Assembly: GCA_034336665.1 (NCBI GenBank)
Contig: CM067568.1
Coordinates: 16,339,983 to 16,403,982, forward strand
Length of the DNA stretch: 64,000 nt
Direction of reading: 5' to 3'
From: Luscinia megarhynchos
Taxonomy: Eukaryota; Chordata; Aves; Passeriformes; Turdidae
Part shown: in pieces, positions 1 through 13,483 of the stretch
Position numbering within the stretch: the first letter of the stretch is position 1
Layout: every line of letters begins with the position of its first letter
Made by a program: the position numbers and the translations under genes
Notes under the pieces: model-generated
The model's database searches: none
Told to the model about the DNA's origin: nothing
Seen by the model: only the letters and a program-made list of their open reading frames with translations

Positions 1-144
1 TGAACAGAGCTAACAGGAGACCTATTTAATTAAACCTTTTAAAATCAGGCTCACCTCAGAGCTCTGCACTCCCTCTAAAGGTTATCCCTCTGCAGATTAT
101 TATTATGTACTCCAGTAAATCCAGTTGGAAGATTTCTTGTGGAA

Positions 145-330
145 GGTTTTTTTGGGTGTTTTTTTGTTTGGTTTTTTGTTTGTTTTTTTGTTTGTTTGTT
201 GGGGTTTTTTGGTTTGGTTTTTGTGGGGTTTTGTTGTTGTTTGTTGTTTTCTTGTTTTGTTTTTGTTTTTTGTTTTGTTTGGTTTTGCTTGGTTTGGTTG
301 GTTTGTTTTTGGTTTTTTTTTTTTTTTTGT
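145..330. repeat. G/T-only low-complexity tract
   Basis: About 185 bases of almost pure T and G on the + strand (TTTTG, GGTTTG and TTTG motifs), ending in a T run, with only two C residues seen. It produces spurious long frames on both strands (polyphenylalanine-like on +, lysine/asparagine/threonine on -). Confidence 0.85.
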
Positions 331-3300
331 AAGGGAGAGCCCTTTTTACTTTAAAAACATTCCACATCAGTGGCTGCCTAGGGATCCTGTCACACCCCGT
401 TTCTGTCACATCCTAACACCACTTTCAATGTCTTCTTGTATCAGATGACAGGTTGGGATTTTCAGAGAAAGCAAAGGCTTTTCTCACTTTTAGATTCTGC
501 TAGTGTAAGCTTATATTCCACTCTAAAGGACAGTGCTGACCCATCTCAGGGCTGAAGCTGTGTGGCAGACTGGATACATAACTAATTTTCTTTTCTTTCA
601 AAGAAAACTGTGCAGATGAAGCAGGATCTGCCAGTTCAGACAGAATTCATTAGCAACAAATATTACGTGTTTCAATGTTTGCTCCCTTGTTTTGACTGCA
701 GGAACAAGGAGAAACAGTTCTTAATTACTAATAATCCCTTGCATGCATTATTAACAGACTATTTTGTTCAAATAGCCAGTACAGAGTAATTAATCTTTGT
801 TGATGATAATGAAAACTTTGTTATTTATTATTTTGTTAGAAGAATCTTTCTCAGGCAAGGCAGCCCACCTTATGAGGGAAATAAAAACAAAAAAATGTAG
901 TTCAGTTTTAAAGCTGCAATAAAAAGCAGTGATTAGAAAAAAAATCTTGAATCATCACATATTTATAAAATAGAAAGTAGAAGAGAGTCAGGCCCAAAGC
1001 TATTAGAAACTAGGGAATTCAAAGTGATAAAGAAACATTGAAATGGAACTGTGTTATGAAATCCCACAGTATCTACAAGCAAGGATGATGTTACATAATA
1101 TTGCAGAACTGTCCATCAGGTAAAATAACAACTAATTTTTATAGAACAGACAATTTTGCTATCAGAAGTGCTATGCCATCCCACAAAATGCCCAGGGTGC
1201 AAAGAAGCTCCTTTCACTGAGTCATGTTCTGCAGTGAAAAATCAACATCAAAATCAAGCAGTTTAATTCATTAGTTATTAACAAAAACATGTCAGGAAAG
1301 TCAAGCATACTTTGCTCTGAATGCAAAATATGAGACTGCTGGGAAACCTTTGTTTACTTTTTTCACCTTGATTGGAGTTTATTTTTCAGATGTTTTTCAA
1401 GTCATTGAGCTTGAGGGAAAGGTGAATTAACAGACATAGCTTATCCTTCTGGCAGAAACCTTTGCATTGAATATTTATTTCATTAAGAAAGTGTAGATGT
1501 AGGATGAGAATGTATTTGAAACTGATTTTCCTTCTATAATGGCTATAAGGGTCATTATTATGATTTACTGTGAACAGCACAACATAGGACAGAAAAACAT
1601 CACCCCATCAATTACTTGCTCCTGGAAAGGCACTGCATCTCTAGGAGGTGTCCAGTCCAATTTATTTGGTGACGGAGAAGAACAAACATCCACAGGAGCT
1701 ACAGGAGCTATTCTGGTTCTCAGTAAACAGACTCCAGACAAGAACTTCCCCAAACAGACCAGTATTGCAGGCTGTAAAAATTCTTCAAAGGATTTTTCCA
1801 AACTACTAATTTAGGAATAGTGTGATGAATTATAGCAGTTCCTAAAAATTTTCCTGGAGCAACAGTGAAGGAAGATGGATTTATAGCATATATCACATAC
1901 CCAGGAAATCTATTTCATGCCTAACCTGAAGTCTGAAAAAACAGAAAACATCATCAAGAGCAAACAGAAATTTCAAGCAGGCATGCTAGAACTAAATTGG
2001 GGTGCTTGGGGGTGTTAAGGTTTGTGCACTGGTTCTTGAGAGAAATAGCCCTTGGGGAAAGGCTAATTCCAGGCCATAAAGTGGCAGCTGGTATGGCTAC
2101 AGTGCACGTTAGTAGCCTTTTGTTTATAGAACAATTCTCATTGCAGGTCAGATTAAACTCTGGTTTTAAGCCAGGTTTTTATGGCATTACAGAAAATAGA
2201 TCAGTCAATATAGAATAATGTCAAGATATGTAAAGAAGTGAAGTCAAGATGCTGTAAAGGAGTGGCAACTGACTTGCCTCAGGATTCTCTTTGAATAGCA
2301 GTGTAGGGAGAGGTGGTGACATGAAACAAACCATCTCAGAGCTGGAATATGAAAGGGTTTCTGTGCTTCTTCAGAGACCTTCAGACATTGAAATTGAATA
2401 TAACTGACAAATATAATACATAGGGATGGCACTAACTTCACTGCTAATTTAGCCCAATTTTAAACTTCTTTTGATTTTTTGGAGTCATGCTAAGGGACAT
2501 TAATGTAGGTTAAAATATGACTCATTCAGTGTTAGGGTTGAGAATGAGATCCATTTCTAAGGACTACATTTAAAACGCCAAAAAAAGAGTAAAGAGAAAA
2601 TTCAGAAAATTACTATAAATGTTAAAAGCAAGTGAAATTAAGCTCTTTACAAAGAAGCTATAATAAGCTATGAAACTGTTCTCGTCATTAATCTTAGTAA
2701 AATTCAGGGTGAAAGAATTTTTCACTGAAAGTTGACAGCTGCTGGTTGAGATATTCAACGTAGTATATAGGGTTTGCAGAATTTGTGGCAAATATCTGGT
2801 GCTTGCTGTGACGAGTATATAACACTGGCACTCAGGATCAAATTCTTACATTGCTTAGAGGATTTAGATGAGGAAGGGCTGTACTTACTCAGGCTAAGAA
2901 GTCAAAAGAAGGAGAGGTAGGAACATTTCTAGAGGAGGGCTGGGCTGAGGTAAGATGCATAGCAATTTTCAGTAACTAAACAGAAAGAGTACAGTGCTTC
3001 AAGTCCTGATTTATATAGACTACTTTTATGTAAATGGGATGAACCATTGCCTACCTATTCAGTCTTTCTTGGTTTCTGGTCTGGATGCTCTGGAGAATCT
3101 GTAGTTAAATAATTTTCTTTCCAACAAGGAGGATAGTTTAAAAGCAGGCCTTTGGAGAAACCAAGCTCGAGTGAAACAGGGATATCTGTGACCAGAAGTA
3201 CCAATCCACAGTTACAGGAAGCCACTGGACAGATTGCATTTGAGCCAGGGAGTATCAATTAAACTGCTTTACAGACTCTGATGGAAATTGGGCCTTTGCC

Positions 3301-5025
3301 TCTTTTAGAGGAAGTAAAGCGCTCCAGAATTTACAATGTTGTGTGGCATCAGAATCCAACTGCGACCTACCCCTGACAGAAGCAATTACCCAGGCGGGTC
3401 TCCAGCGAGGCTGCTCTCCTGAGAGAGCCATTTCCATTGTCAAAGCATTAAATGGCTGCGAGAATGGCCTTGTACAGGTAAACTGAGACCCCATTGTTGC
3501 CCTAAAGATACTCAATAATCAGATCCTTTGAAGTGTAAAAGCAAGAAAGATTTTCACAACTGATACCTTTGTCTTCCTGTCTCTAGAAAATTGTCACAGT
3601 TCTTTCTCCTAAAGGATGCTTGGGATGCCAGGTAAGCAGCAATCGCTGCAGGAAGGCTCTATGAACTTAAATGTTACAATCATGTAAAAGAAACAATCAC
3701 ATAGAAGAAACAAAGGCCTGCCTTTGTCCTTATCTTAGATCAGGAGGGAAGTATAAACAAGGCCAAGAACATGTCTTTGAACACACGAATCTGTAGAAAC
3801 CATCAGGCACAGCTCTCAGACCACTCAATCTTTATTCTCCCCCTCACCTAAACGATGATCCATCGAATTTGCCAGATTCTTCCCTTTTCTGGTTCATTAC
3901 TAATCAGATAACTCTCTTGAGTGATATTTAGACAAAATTTTTCATGTTTACCTTGCAACTTTCCAATTGTTAAGCTGGTACACTGAAACAAAGTAGGTGC
4001 AGCATTCTTTTAAACAATCCCTTCTGTATCAGAGGGCATTTACAGGTCACAGTCTTTGTTCTCAGCTCGAGATTCGAGATATCAGAACAGATTCATATCG
4101 ATAAAGCACACCATAGATAACACTACAGGTCGGATTCCACAGCCAGGGATTACTCAGTAGAGAACTAGGTCAAAGAATAGCACCTCTCCCCAAATAAAAA
4201 TTCAGAGTACAACCTGAATTTTCTTCTCCTCCTTGCAAATGCCAATAACTGGTAGCAAAAGCAAAAAAACCCCCAAAACTTAGCTAAACTATATCAAAGT
4301 AGTATTGTGAACTGACCTTTCCAAGCCTCAAACCAATAGGCAAGTCAGAGCTCATCTTACAACAGCAACCCAGATTCAGAGCACACCAGTAAAATGATAA
4401 AGTGTCTTAGGAATTGTTCACCTGACATGAGGCAGTATCTCTGGCAAATATTTATTTTAGCAATATGTGACAGTACTTCCTGGTATGCTGGCTCAGAACT
4501 GCTCAGTGAGTTGGGAGTACCATCCTCGTTGATAAGGAAAGAATGGCTACAGGCTGAAACCAGCTGAGCCCTGGCCCAGCTGGCTCAGCTGAGCACTGGT
4601 TCTCCTGGGGTTACCCTATTGAAGTTTATGCTGGTGTAAAGAATTCACACAAAAGGAATAAACAGTACTTGGAGTCATGCCACTGATTTTTCTTGAGTTA
4701 CGCCAGGGAAATGTTTGACTTGCAGAGAGCAGTCAGTAAAGGGGATAGATGGCCTTGGGCTGCAGATGAAGGCTTGACCCTGCACACGTGAGAAGCAGCC
4801 ACACAGCAACAGCAGCAGGATCATGGTCAAATAAAGCTCTTTCAGGCAAGGTCACCTGTGTTTAACTTTGCCCATTCTGGTGGGGAACTTGTGACAACAG
4901 CCTAAAGAAGCACATACAGACTTTTGCTGCAGTCCAGCTTGCCAGCATCTTGATTAAACAGCTTCCAGGCTGATTTTTGGTTTTGTGGTGGGTGGGGAGG
5001 TGTTTGACCCATTGACTTGAGTACT

Positions 5026-5071
5026 GTGTATGCATGTGTATGTATGTATGTATGTGTATGTATGTATGTAG
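5026..5071. repeat. (TATG)n microsatellite
   Basis: Imperfect TATG/TGTATG tandem repeat of about 45 bases, directly before the CR1 copy. Confidence 0.8.
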
Positions 5072-5431
5072 GCCACTTGGACTGTTCAGCCTAGAGAAGA
5101 GGAGACTGAGTTATAACTTCCTTGTGAGGGGAAGAGGAAGCACAGGCACTTAATTCTTCTCTGACCAGTGACAGAAACCAGGGGAACAGTCTGAATTTGC
5201 ATCAGAGGAGGTTTGGGTTGGATATTAGAAAAAAGTTCTTCACCAAGTGGGTGTTTGGGCACTGGAACAGGCTCCTCAGGGAAGGGTCACAGCACCAAGC
5301 CTGACAGAGCACAAGAAGTGTTTGGACAATGTTCTCAGGCAGAGGGTGTGACTCCTGGGGCGTCCTGTGCAGAGCTGGATTCTGTGATCCTTGTGGGTCC
5401 CTTCCAACTCAGCTTATTCTGTGATTCTGTA
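5072..5431 (+). mobile_element. CR1 LINE, 5'-truncated 3' end
   Basis: This carries the classic avian CR1 3' region: GACTGTTCAGCCTAGAGAAG near the start, GGTTTGGGTTGGATATTAG, GGGCACTGGAACAGGCTCC and TGGGTCCCTTCCAACTCAG, ending in the short TTCTGTGATTCTGT tandem. It is sense on the + strand, antisense to the mucin genes, and about 360 bases long. Divergence and small gaps suggest an old copy with no coding capacity. Confidence 0.9.
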
Positions 5432-7252
5432 ATATTTACTGACTCTCTTTTAGCTGAAGAAGCTGAAATTCTACTAAAAAGGCTTTACCTTGCTGGCAGC
5501 TAAGTAAGACTCTGCACCTCCAAACAGACAGCCAAAGAGCTCTCTTTAAAACCTTGCCATCAGGGCTCTAAGTAGCATCACAGAGACCAGTTAGATGCTG
5601 GATTGAGTGAGTAAATGGAGTGCCAGGGTTACTGGGAATGAAGAAGGAGCACGTGAGATTTCACATGATCGAAAGCATCCTGGAGATGGAAATATGCCTT
5701 TGGTTCGAGCATTTCACTTGCTTGAAAAGCAAAATGCATGCCAAAAATCCAAGAAAGCATGCTTTTAAGTCAGTGCCATTTTCAGCTTCTGTATAAAACC
5801 TCACCATCACTGAAACAGACAAAGAGAATACAAATCTAAAGACAGCTGGCATGATTAGATTGTGGTTTATTCCCTTCTCTGACCTCAAGATAATGAAGAG
5901 ATATGAAAGGTTTCTGATCCTGTTCCTGCTAAGTCATTTTGCTGACAATTATTGATTTGCAGGGCTGGTTGGCTGGTTGATTTGCATGAATGTGTATATG
6001 ACTACTTACAGAGTCTGCTTACTATTCTGATGACAAAAACACTCAAGAATGACCTCTTCCCCCTCAGGGAAAGGCAAGGAGGAAAGAAAGGAATATCTTT
6101 TTTTTTTTTTGGTGTTGTTCCTGTTTTGCATTGCAAAAGCATTTGTGAGCTTGATTTTTATCAATAAAAACAGTTTTCTGGACTAATGTGAAATTTGTGC
6201 ATGAACCTCAGTCAAGCAATTGTGCCTTCCAAGGGAGCTGCATTTCACAGACAGTTAACCGAATTATTTGGAGGTTCCTATACCTTATAATCAAACAATA
6301 TAAAGGATTCCCATAATTTTAAGATCAGTAACATCATGATGAAACAGTACACATCAAAGAAATGTGACATCTGCTGGAAAGATTTATTATGAAAAAGAAG
6401 CAAATTAAAGATTCCTTGGGGCTCAAGGGCTGCAACACTTCAAAAATGGAAAGCTAAAGCATAATGCATATCATATCTACTTGGTCAGTTCAAAAGCATT
6501 CCCTGCAAAATAATTCTCAAAAAGCCTCCACAGCAGGCTGCAGGACACTAAGAAAGTCACAGCCTTCAGTTCTCTTTCAGGTCACAAATTGCACAAACAA
6601 GAGAACCATCTGCCTTCCTTGTGTACTCTCAAAGTATTGCTGGATCATTTTGATCCCTGTCCACATGAAATACTGTCACCAGTACACTGGACATGCTAGC
6701 TGGGAGCCAATTTGTAACACAAATCATGGTCATGTAACCAGTAGTGAGACTAAACTAACACACAGATCAGAGCTTGATGTTGGCAAATAATAAAAAACCC
6801 CAGTGAGATAAGGACTCCCAATAAAGGTGCAAATACATTAATTTTGTAGTGCATATATAAGATCTATGTTTTTACATTCCTGATACAGTGCTCACTGTGA
6901 AGAAGGAAAAAAACCACCTTGACTTCCTCCAGTGACCCAGAGTCACAGCCAAAGTAGATTTGAGACCACTGGGGAGAAGAACAGAAATGTGGCCCTGAGC
7001 CAAGTTCTTCCTCTGCCTGAAGTGCAGCTCTGGAAGTGATTGTTGATTCCCTTCAAGAGAAATGAAGTGATACACGTGGTTATGTTTTAAAAATGTACAC
7101 TTTCTTCAGGCAGGGCTTTTGAAAGGCATCAGTTGTCTCTAGAGTGTCTTGTAATAACCTTGGTTTATGCATCAGTGTGGGATTAAAGACATCAGCCACT
7201 TTGCCCCATTAGCATCACTGAAACAGCAGAACAAGTCCTCTTTGAAATGCAG

Positions 7253-7258
7253 TTTATT
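7253..7258 (-). terminator. Polyadenylation signal of the ovomucin gene
   Basis: AATAAA on the minus strand about 170 nt after the stop codon. The sequence just downstream on the minus strand is rich in TTGT and TGCTGTTT, as expected of a downstream element. Cleavage would fall near 7235, giving a short 3' UTR of about 190 nt. Confidence 0.6.
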
Positions 7259-7429
7259 CTACAAACATTTAGAATAAAATCTTAGCTAATTTCCATAACT
7301 GCATATAATACCAGAAAGAAAAAGCACTACTATGGTCATTTGAAGGTTACTCACAGTTGTTTTCTAAACTACTACTCACTTGCTAGAGAAAGATTAAATA
7401 GGAGATGGAATGTTTCCTTTGGTTTATAC

Positions 7430-8989
7430 TCATGTTCTCCTCTTTGGGCATTTTGTTTCCACACATCCACATTCATCTACGTACACATATGTGAACTGGA
7501 CTGTTTTGCGGTTCGAGCAAACCAGATCCACCTTCACTTTGTGACTTCTTTTTTCATGGCAGCAAGTGCATTTGTGTTCCATTTCACTGGCCTCAAAAGA
7601 ATACCTGCAGAAATGAGATTTTTCATATCAGTCTGCTGCCTGTGGTCTTCTCAACCTCATCTGTATTTGCTGCTCTAAATGCACATACTACTAAGGAGCA
7701 AAATTTCCTATCTATTTTTCTGCTTATTCATAATTATTCATTCCTTTCCTCAGGAGGCTATTGGCCATGCAGGGTCAGATCCTTTGACACCAGTGGGGAA
7801 AATCCCAGTAACTTCAGTGGATTTTTGATTAGGCCCATTTTAGCAAGACAGGAAGGAGCAATTTATGCAGACAACAAAAGGCAGGAAAACATCCTAGAAC
7901 TGTTCAAAAACCATACAAGGACATGTTTTAAGAGCACATTTAATAAATTTAGCTGACATCTTTCCCAAAGGATCTATTTTCCTGACTAAGATAAGGCAGT
8001 CTATCAAATTGAAGCCATTGCTACTGACTGCTCTTCTGCACACCCAGTTTCCCAACAGGATCCCTTCAAACAGCAGGAAGGGGACAAACAGCTGCAGTCC
8101 ACTGGTGACAGGAACCCAGGAAGACACAGAGGAGGACGGGGAAGACTTCCTACTTACACAGAGTAGGTGCTGCACATCCCTTCACAAAAGGGCACTGGGA
8201 CAGGAGCCGCTGACTTGCAGTTGCCATGGACAATGTACTGCTCCTTCACACTGCGTTTGCATTTGTGTGGTAGGTCAATACCTGGGCAGAAGAGCACTTC
8301 TGTTAGGCTTCTTCAGAATGGGGAACAAATGTTTTGAAAGGTATCTACTAGTAAACCAAGGACAGTTCATCCTAGTAAAATTTGTCACAGTTCAAATGCA
8401 CAACCATAACCACAAATGAGAGTGCAAAGAGGCATTAATTCAGCAAAATGATTCCTCAATGGTCAATGCACTTTTCCACTTGTGGACTAGCTTTAGCATA
8501 TAAAGATACTGTTGAATCAAGACCTAGAGGAGACATGAAGAATTTAGGTTTTTCTAAAATTCCTATAAATTACATTTGTGACTCTATAGCAACCCAGGAT
8601 TTCTGAGTGGATACTACAGGAAAAAAACCCCAAAACTTTGTTTCCAGCAATTTGCAGATGCAAGAACACAGAGAATATTTTCTACAAGTTTTCTTATCAA
8701 GAATGTAGTTTAAGCTAACAGTATTTCAGTTATTTAAAAACACAGAAAAGCAGATAAAAAATGTTAGTGTTCCCATTGGAAGAATGAGTCAGATTTTTAA
8801 TCTTGGCTGTGAGGTACAGAACAGCTCTGCTGCTGTAAAACTGTCAGTCTGTGAAATGTGCAGGCTCTCAGTGCATGCAGAAACAGGGCTACAAGCAGGG
8901 AAGGACCAAACAGTATTAGAATAGAGAGTCAGTGATTTAGTGCACTCACATGTCTTACAACAGCCATCTGGAGACACCTCAACTGTCCC
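7430..8989 (-). CDS. MUC5B: Ovomucin exons 45-47: C-terminal cystine knot (CTCK)
   Basis: Exons 8950-8989, 8158-8281 and 7430-7604, stop TGA at 7430-7432. Key residues are GCCKTC, CKRSVKEQYIVHGNC, CEGMCSTYS, HKCTCCHEK and the family-typical ECGC at the end of the knot, followed by VETKCPKRRT. The ECGC ending is MUC5-like and differs from the ESCSC ending of the upstream MUC2-like gene. The module is expected to make C-terminal disulfide dimers in the ER. Confidence 0.9.
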
Positions 8990-11900
8990 CTGTATTGAAA
9001 GTAACCAGAACAGTCAGTTCAGATGCATGTAGTGCTAAGCAGACAGTAGTAATTATGAGAGTTCAGTTACAGTCCCTCATCTCTAATCCACACAAATTCC
9101 TCATCAGACCTATTTGTGTACCAATAATATACAAAGCTGCTTAAAAAACCCAAACCAAAACAAATCATCCACCAAGGAAATGAGTGAATTTTCTTAGAAC
9201 TATATATCCTCTCACAAGCCTGGTAAGATGCCCTGTAATACATCCAGTCTTATTATTGAAGCCAGCATAAAAACCCCAGCCCCAGAGAATGACAGCTGCC
9301 CCTGGAATTGAACAGCCTGACCTGGGCAGAGCCTACCCCAGAGCTAATTCAAGTACATGGCTGTCTTAGTCCCTGCTTTGATCTGCTGTGAAGTCCCAAA
9401 ATGCTGAAAGCCTGTGTACAAATGCTACCCCTTGCTCCTTCACTGTTCCTCTTCCTTACTTAATGGTACACCACATATCAGAAGACACTTTATTCATCAG
9501 TCCCTCAGGATCCATGGTGAATTACCACTTGTTCAATTGCATTTTACAACAGTGATGTTTCTCAAGTGATGAAAATCCCTCCTTGCTATTGCTCCAATAT
9601 CCTTCTCTTTCAAGTTCCAGTGCTCACAACAATGTAAGTTGTGTGGGCTGTTTGCAAATATTTTTGCTTTATTTCCATGGGACATAGGGCTGGAAAAGCA
9701 CATTTCCTTCAAACAAGGATGATCATACCAGAAAGATCAAGAAATACTCATTCAAAACAGCAGATATAACTCCCAGGCCAGCATCAGGGCTTACAGAAGT
9801 CTTTTTCGGGCTGTAAAACACTTACTGGCACACAGTTTGCTTCTTCAAATGGTAGGCAGACCTTAATTGTACTAATCAAGGAAAACTGGCCTGCTGATTC
9901 AGTGCACGTGTACTGAGTACAGTTGTCATATGGATCTTTATAACTCTTTCCAACCTGATAAAAACAGGAAAAAAATAAAAAATAAAATTAAATTAAAACA
10001 AAACAAACAAAAAAACCTCTCAAACCAAACCAAACAAACAAAAAAAAACCCCACAAAAACAAGTCAATGGAGTATAGCAATAAAATTAGAATACTGAAAC
10101 AGTAATAAAGACAATGAACTGGCAGAGACTGGGTTGTTCATATCACTCTGAAAGAGCTGAGATGTCTGCAACTCATATCTACAAATTATGTACCAAGCTC
10201 ACCCACTACCAGTCTATGCAAAATAATTTCTGTGGCCTCCCAGGGGGAAAGAATGCCAGAATGAGCATAAAGGTATTAACAGAAATGCCAGAAGGCAAAT
10301 GTGTTAATGTTTGTGGGCTAAAATATACACAAAAGAACAATAACTCTTTCAAAATATTTCAACAGTTTTCTTTTTTAATAGATGAAAGAAAATTAAAAGG
10401 AGTGAAAGAGAAAAAAAGTCTTTGCAATAGAGATTAATGGATAACTGCAAAGCCTCCTCATGCAGAGATAAAAGCTGTATATTGGAAGAGAAAAATCTAG
10501 CTGGTAAGATAAAATATCAAGGAATAAAAGAATGAAATAGAAAAGATGCAGAACACAAGAGCTGTTAAAGAAGCAATAGCATGCAAGACAAGCCACTGGT
10601 TGAAACAGCATCATTAACCATACACAGGAGTAACAGGCTGTAATAAAACCAAAGAGTTAGAATCAGGGAATCACAGTATCATTAGGGGTGGAAAAGACCT
10701 CCAAGATCATCAATCCTTTAAAGGTTCAGCTCATGCCTACACAATGCTGCATTCGCAAGACGTGATGTATTAGCTGTGTATGTTACCAAGTCACAGAACA
10801 CTACAGCAGCTGTGTCACTTGATTTGTGCCTCAGCAAATTCAGAAGCAGTGGCAGCACAGCTCTATCAGCTTGCTCACACTGCATTCCCTCATCTTCAGG
10901 GCAAGATAATGAAATTGATTCAGATGGGAACAGTGTGATGTGAAGCCAGCACATGTATCCCTGCAAGAGCAATATTACACCCTGTCACCATCCCTTCCAA
11001 ACTCTTTCTTGCTATTTCATGTCAAGAGAAGTGGAGGTAACATGATTTCCATTCCTGCCAGAGAGTATAATTGTCAACATGGTAGTGCCTGTGAGACACA
11101 CAGCAGGGAACAGCTGTATAAACATCTACATTCACTTGGAAACACAGACATTTTTACATCTCCTTGAGGTCCTCCCAGCCTTGAAATGCTTTGATGATTC
11201 AGCCTTATTGTGCAGAGCAAGGGAGTGCTTACCTCAATGGTCACATTGCCAAATGGAAAATCTGCCACACATGCCACTTGCTGGCACTGGCTGCAGCACT
11301 GACCCTTCTCTTCCACATAGCGAAAACCCTGTGGGAACAAAGTTTCCATTTATCCGTGTTAACCCATGTCTTGTTGCTGAAGCATCTTTGGATCAAAGCT
11401 ACACTGAAGATGGCAGAGGAAATGAGCCAACCTTCTGGTTTCAATTCTGTTGTCTTTTGAAACCTGTTGGAACCACATTAAGCCTGACAATCAAAGCTGG
11501 TAATTTTTCTGCCTTACTGAATAATGACTTCTGGGTACTTCAGTTGCCATGAAGACCCTGTCATTGACTATTCTTCTCTTCAGACTAGCACACAAAAGAA
11601 GTTAAATAAATTAATTTAGCACATGATTACTTTCAAAATCTGCCACCACTGCTTGGTCTGATGTCATTATCTACAAGAACTATTGCTGTCAGAGATATGA
11701 AGATTTTCTCCCCTGTGTTTTAGGTATTCATTGGTCTTCTAGTGGCTATGGGTGTGGCTGGCTTCAGGAAAAAGTGTAATGAAAGGTTATGCCCATTTTT
11801 AACATTGGCAGTGCATCTGTCCTTATCTGGGCATGAATGGAAAAGCAACCACCCTGCTTATAGTCAGTAACAGATTGAACAACTTGAGTGCTGATTCTCA

Positions 11901-13452
11901 CGAGTAGAGAAGTAACTAAGTATTCCCCTCCCAAAAGTGAAAGTGTCTGGAAACATACAAACCACTGTGCAGTTTCCTCACCATCTTCATGTATGAGATG
12001 ACAATGGACAACATCAACAGAATGACACAAACATCTTTCAGCAGTCAGACTTTAACAGGTTTGCAATCACTTCCCCTCAGGGCACATTTCCAACAGTGAC
12101 CTCTTAAATTTGCTGGAGCGAAAATAACCAGCACTCTAAAAATGACTTTACAACATTAATAGAAGAGTCTGTCCTGCTGTGTTGCATGGATACCGCAGTT
12201 ACCCTGTCCTTGTTTCAACTCAGCAGCCCTTGTGGTCAAGGAGGTGCTGACCTGCTGACAGGTGGTTTGGCATTGCACTGGAAGGCACTGGATGCGGTTG
12301 GTCTGTGTCACAGGATCCTGCTCATCCATGCACACACAGTTCTCACAAGAGCTTTTAGGCACCATTGCCCCCGGCTGGAAATAGAGGGGAGAGAGAAAAC
12401 CATGACAAGAATTGAGAGGGTTCTGGAATAAACATTCCCCTGGCCTATCAAAGAAACTACTGCTTAAGAGGTTTATTTTTGGAAGAATTTTCTGAAATGA
12501 ATATGCATGCAGATCTCTAAAACCTCACCATTGTTATCACAAAAACACAAGGCTGACATTCCCTAGTGTATCAATGATGTTAAATGAGTTCTCATAAATT
12601 CCAAGCATCTATTTTTGGTCAGTATGACCAAGCAATAATCTTGCAACATTCAACGAGATTTAAAATTTGTATTCAATCACAGCTCTGACCCATTGACTCT
12701 AAAGCATAAGCAAGACCTCTTTTAGTAAGCAAGTTGCTGGTCTCTAGCATTACCTATTCAGTAACTTATTCCAGAATTACTGATTGCTTGGGGTTGGGAG
12801 GAGACTACTGGCAGGGAAGAATTACAGGCCACCCTAATCCTGGTTTTTGTATGAGTGTTGAAAACAAGACCTTCAGATAATTCTAACTCAAGCAACATTA
12901 ACTCATAGGAAGAAATGTCTGGAAGAAGACCTACCTTAAATTCAACTCCTTCAGAAACACACACACCTTTTGGTACTGTAGAAACATAAATGAAAAGGTT
13001 GTGCTAGGAATGATGCAGTTACTGTACTCATCTCTGAATTGTGAGTGATTTAGAGAAGTCAAATAGTAGAGCTGAACTTAATAGCCAATACAAGAGGTGG
13101 AAAAAAAAGCAGCTAGTACATGATGCTAGTTGGTATTCAGAAGTCCATATGTATCATCTGCTTAGATGTATGCATCAAGTGGGGATAATTCTATACCCTG
13201 GTATTTTCCATAAGGTAAAATCTATTTGCCTTGTGGGTTTTTTTACCCATACTTGAAATTACTTGACCTTCTCTTTATTGTTAACCACCATGCAGGTAAC
13301 AAAGGTAATGGGTTTATGTGTGTGAATCTGGAAATACAGTTTGGCAGCAGAGGTTCTGGATAGGTTCAGTTTAACCATCATTCAGTACATGGTCAATAGC
13401 TTACACTCCCTGAATACTGGCTACAGAGAACCTGAACCAATTATTATAACTC

Positions 13453-13483
<31 letters not shown>

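Larger units (their letters stand above)
1..7230. other. Intergenic region downstream of ovomucin
   Basis: Apart from the simple repeats and the CR1 copy listed separately, I see nothing identifiable here. In chicken the next gene in this direction is MUC5AC in the same orientation. I looked for its signal-peptide exon and for a VWD1 exon (a CxTWGNF motif) on the minus strand and found neither, so it should begin beyond the left edge or be absent. Open frames here are short and unsupported. Confidence 0.55.

Noticed and set aside
56..448. Lysine/asparagine-rich frame (-) and Phe/Leu/Val-rich frames (+)
   Set aside because: They are translations of the G/T low-complexity tract.
1539..1814. 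Overlapping + and - frames of 78-91 codons
   Set aside because: No family resemblance and no transcription signals; likely chance frames.
2244..2441. Minus-strand frame with a hydrophobic start as the signal-peptide exon of the next mucin
   Set aside because: No consensus splice donor at a suitable place, no TATA box noticed, and no D1 exon following within the window.
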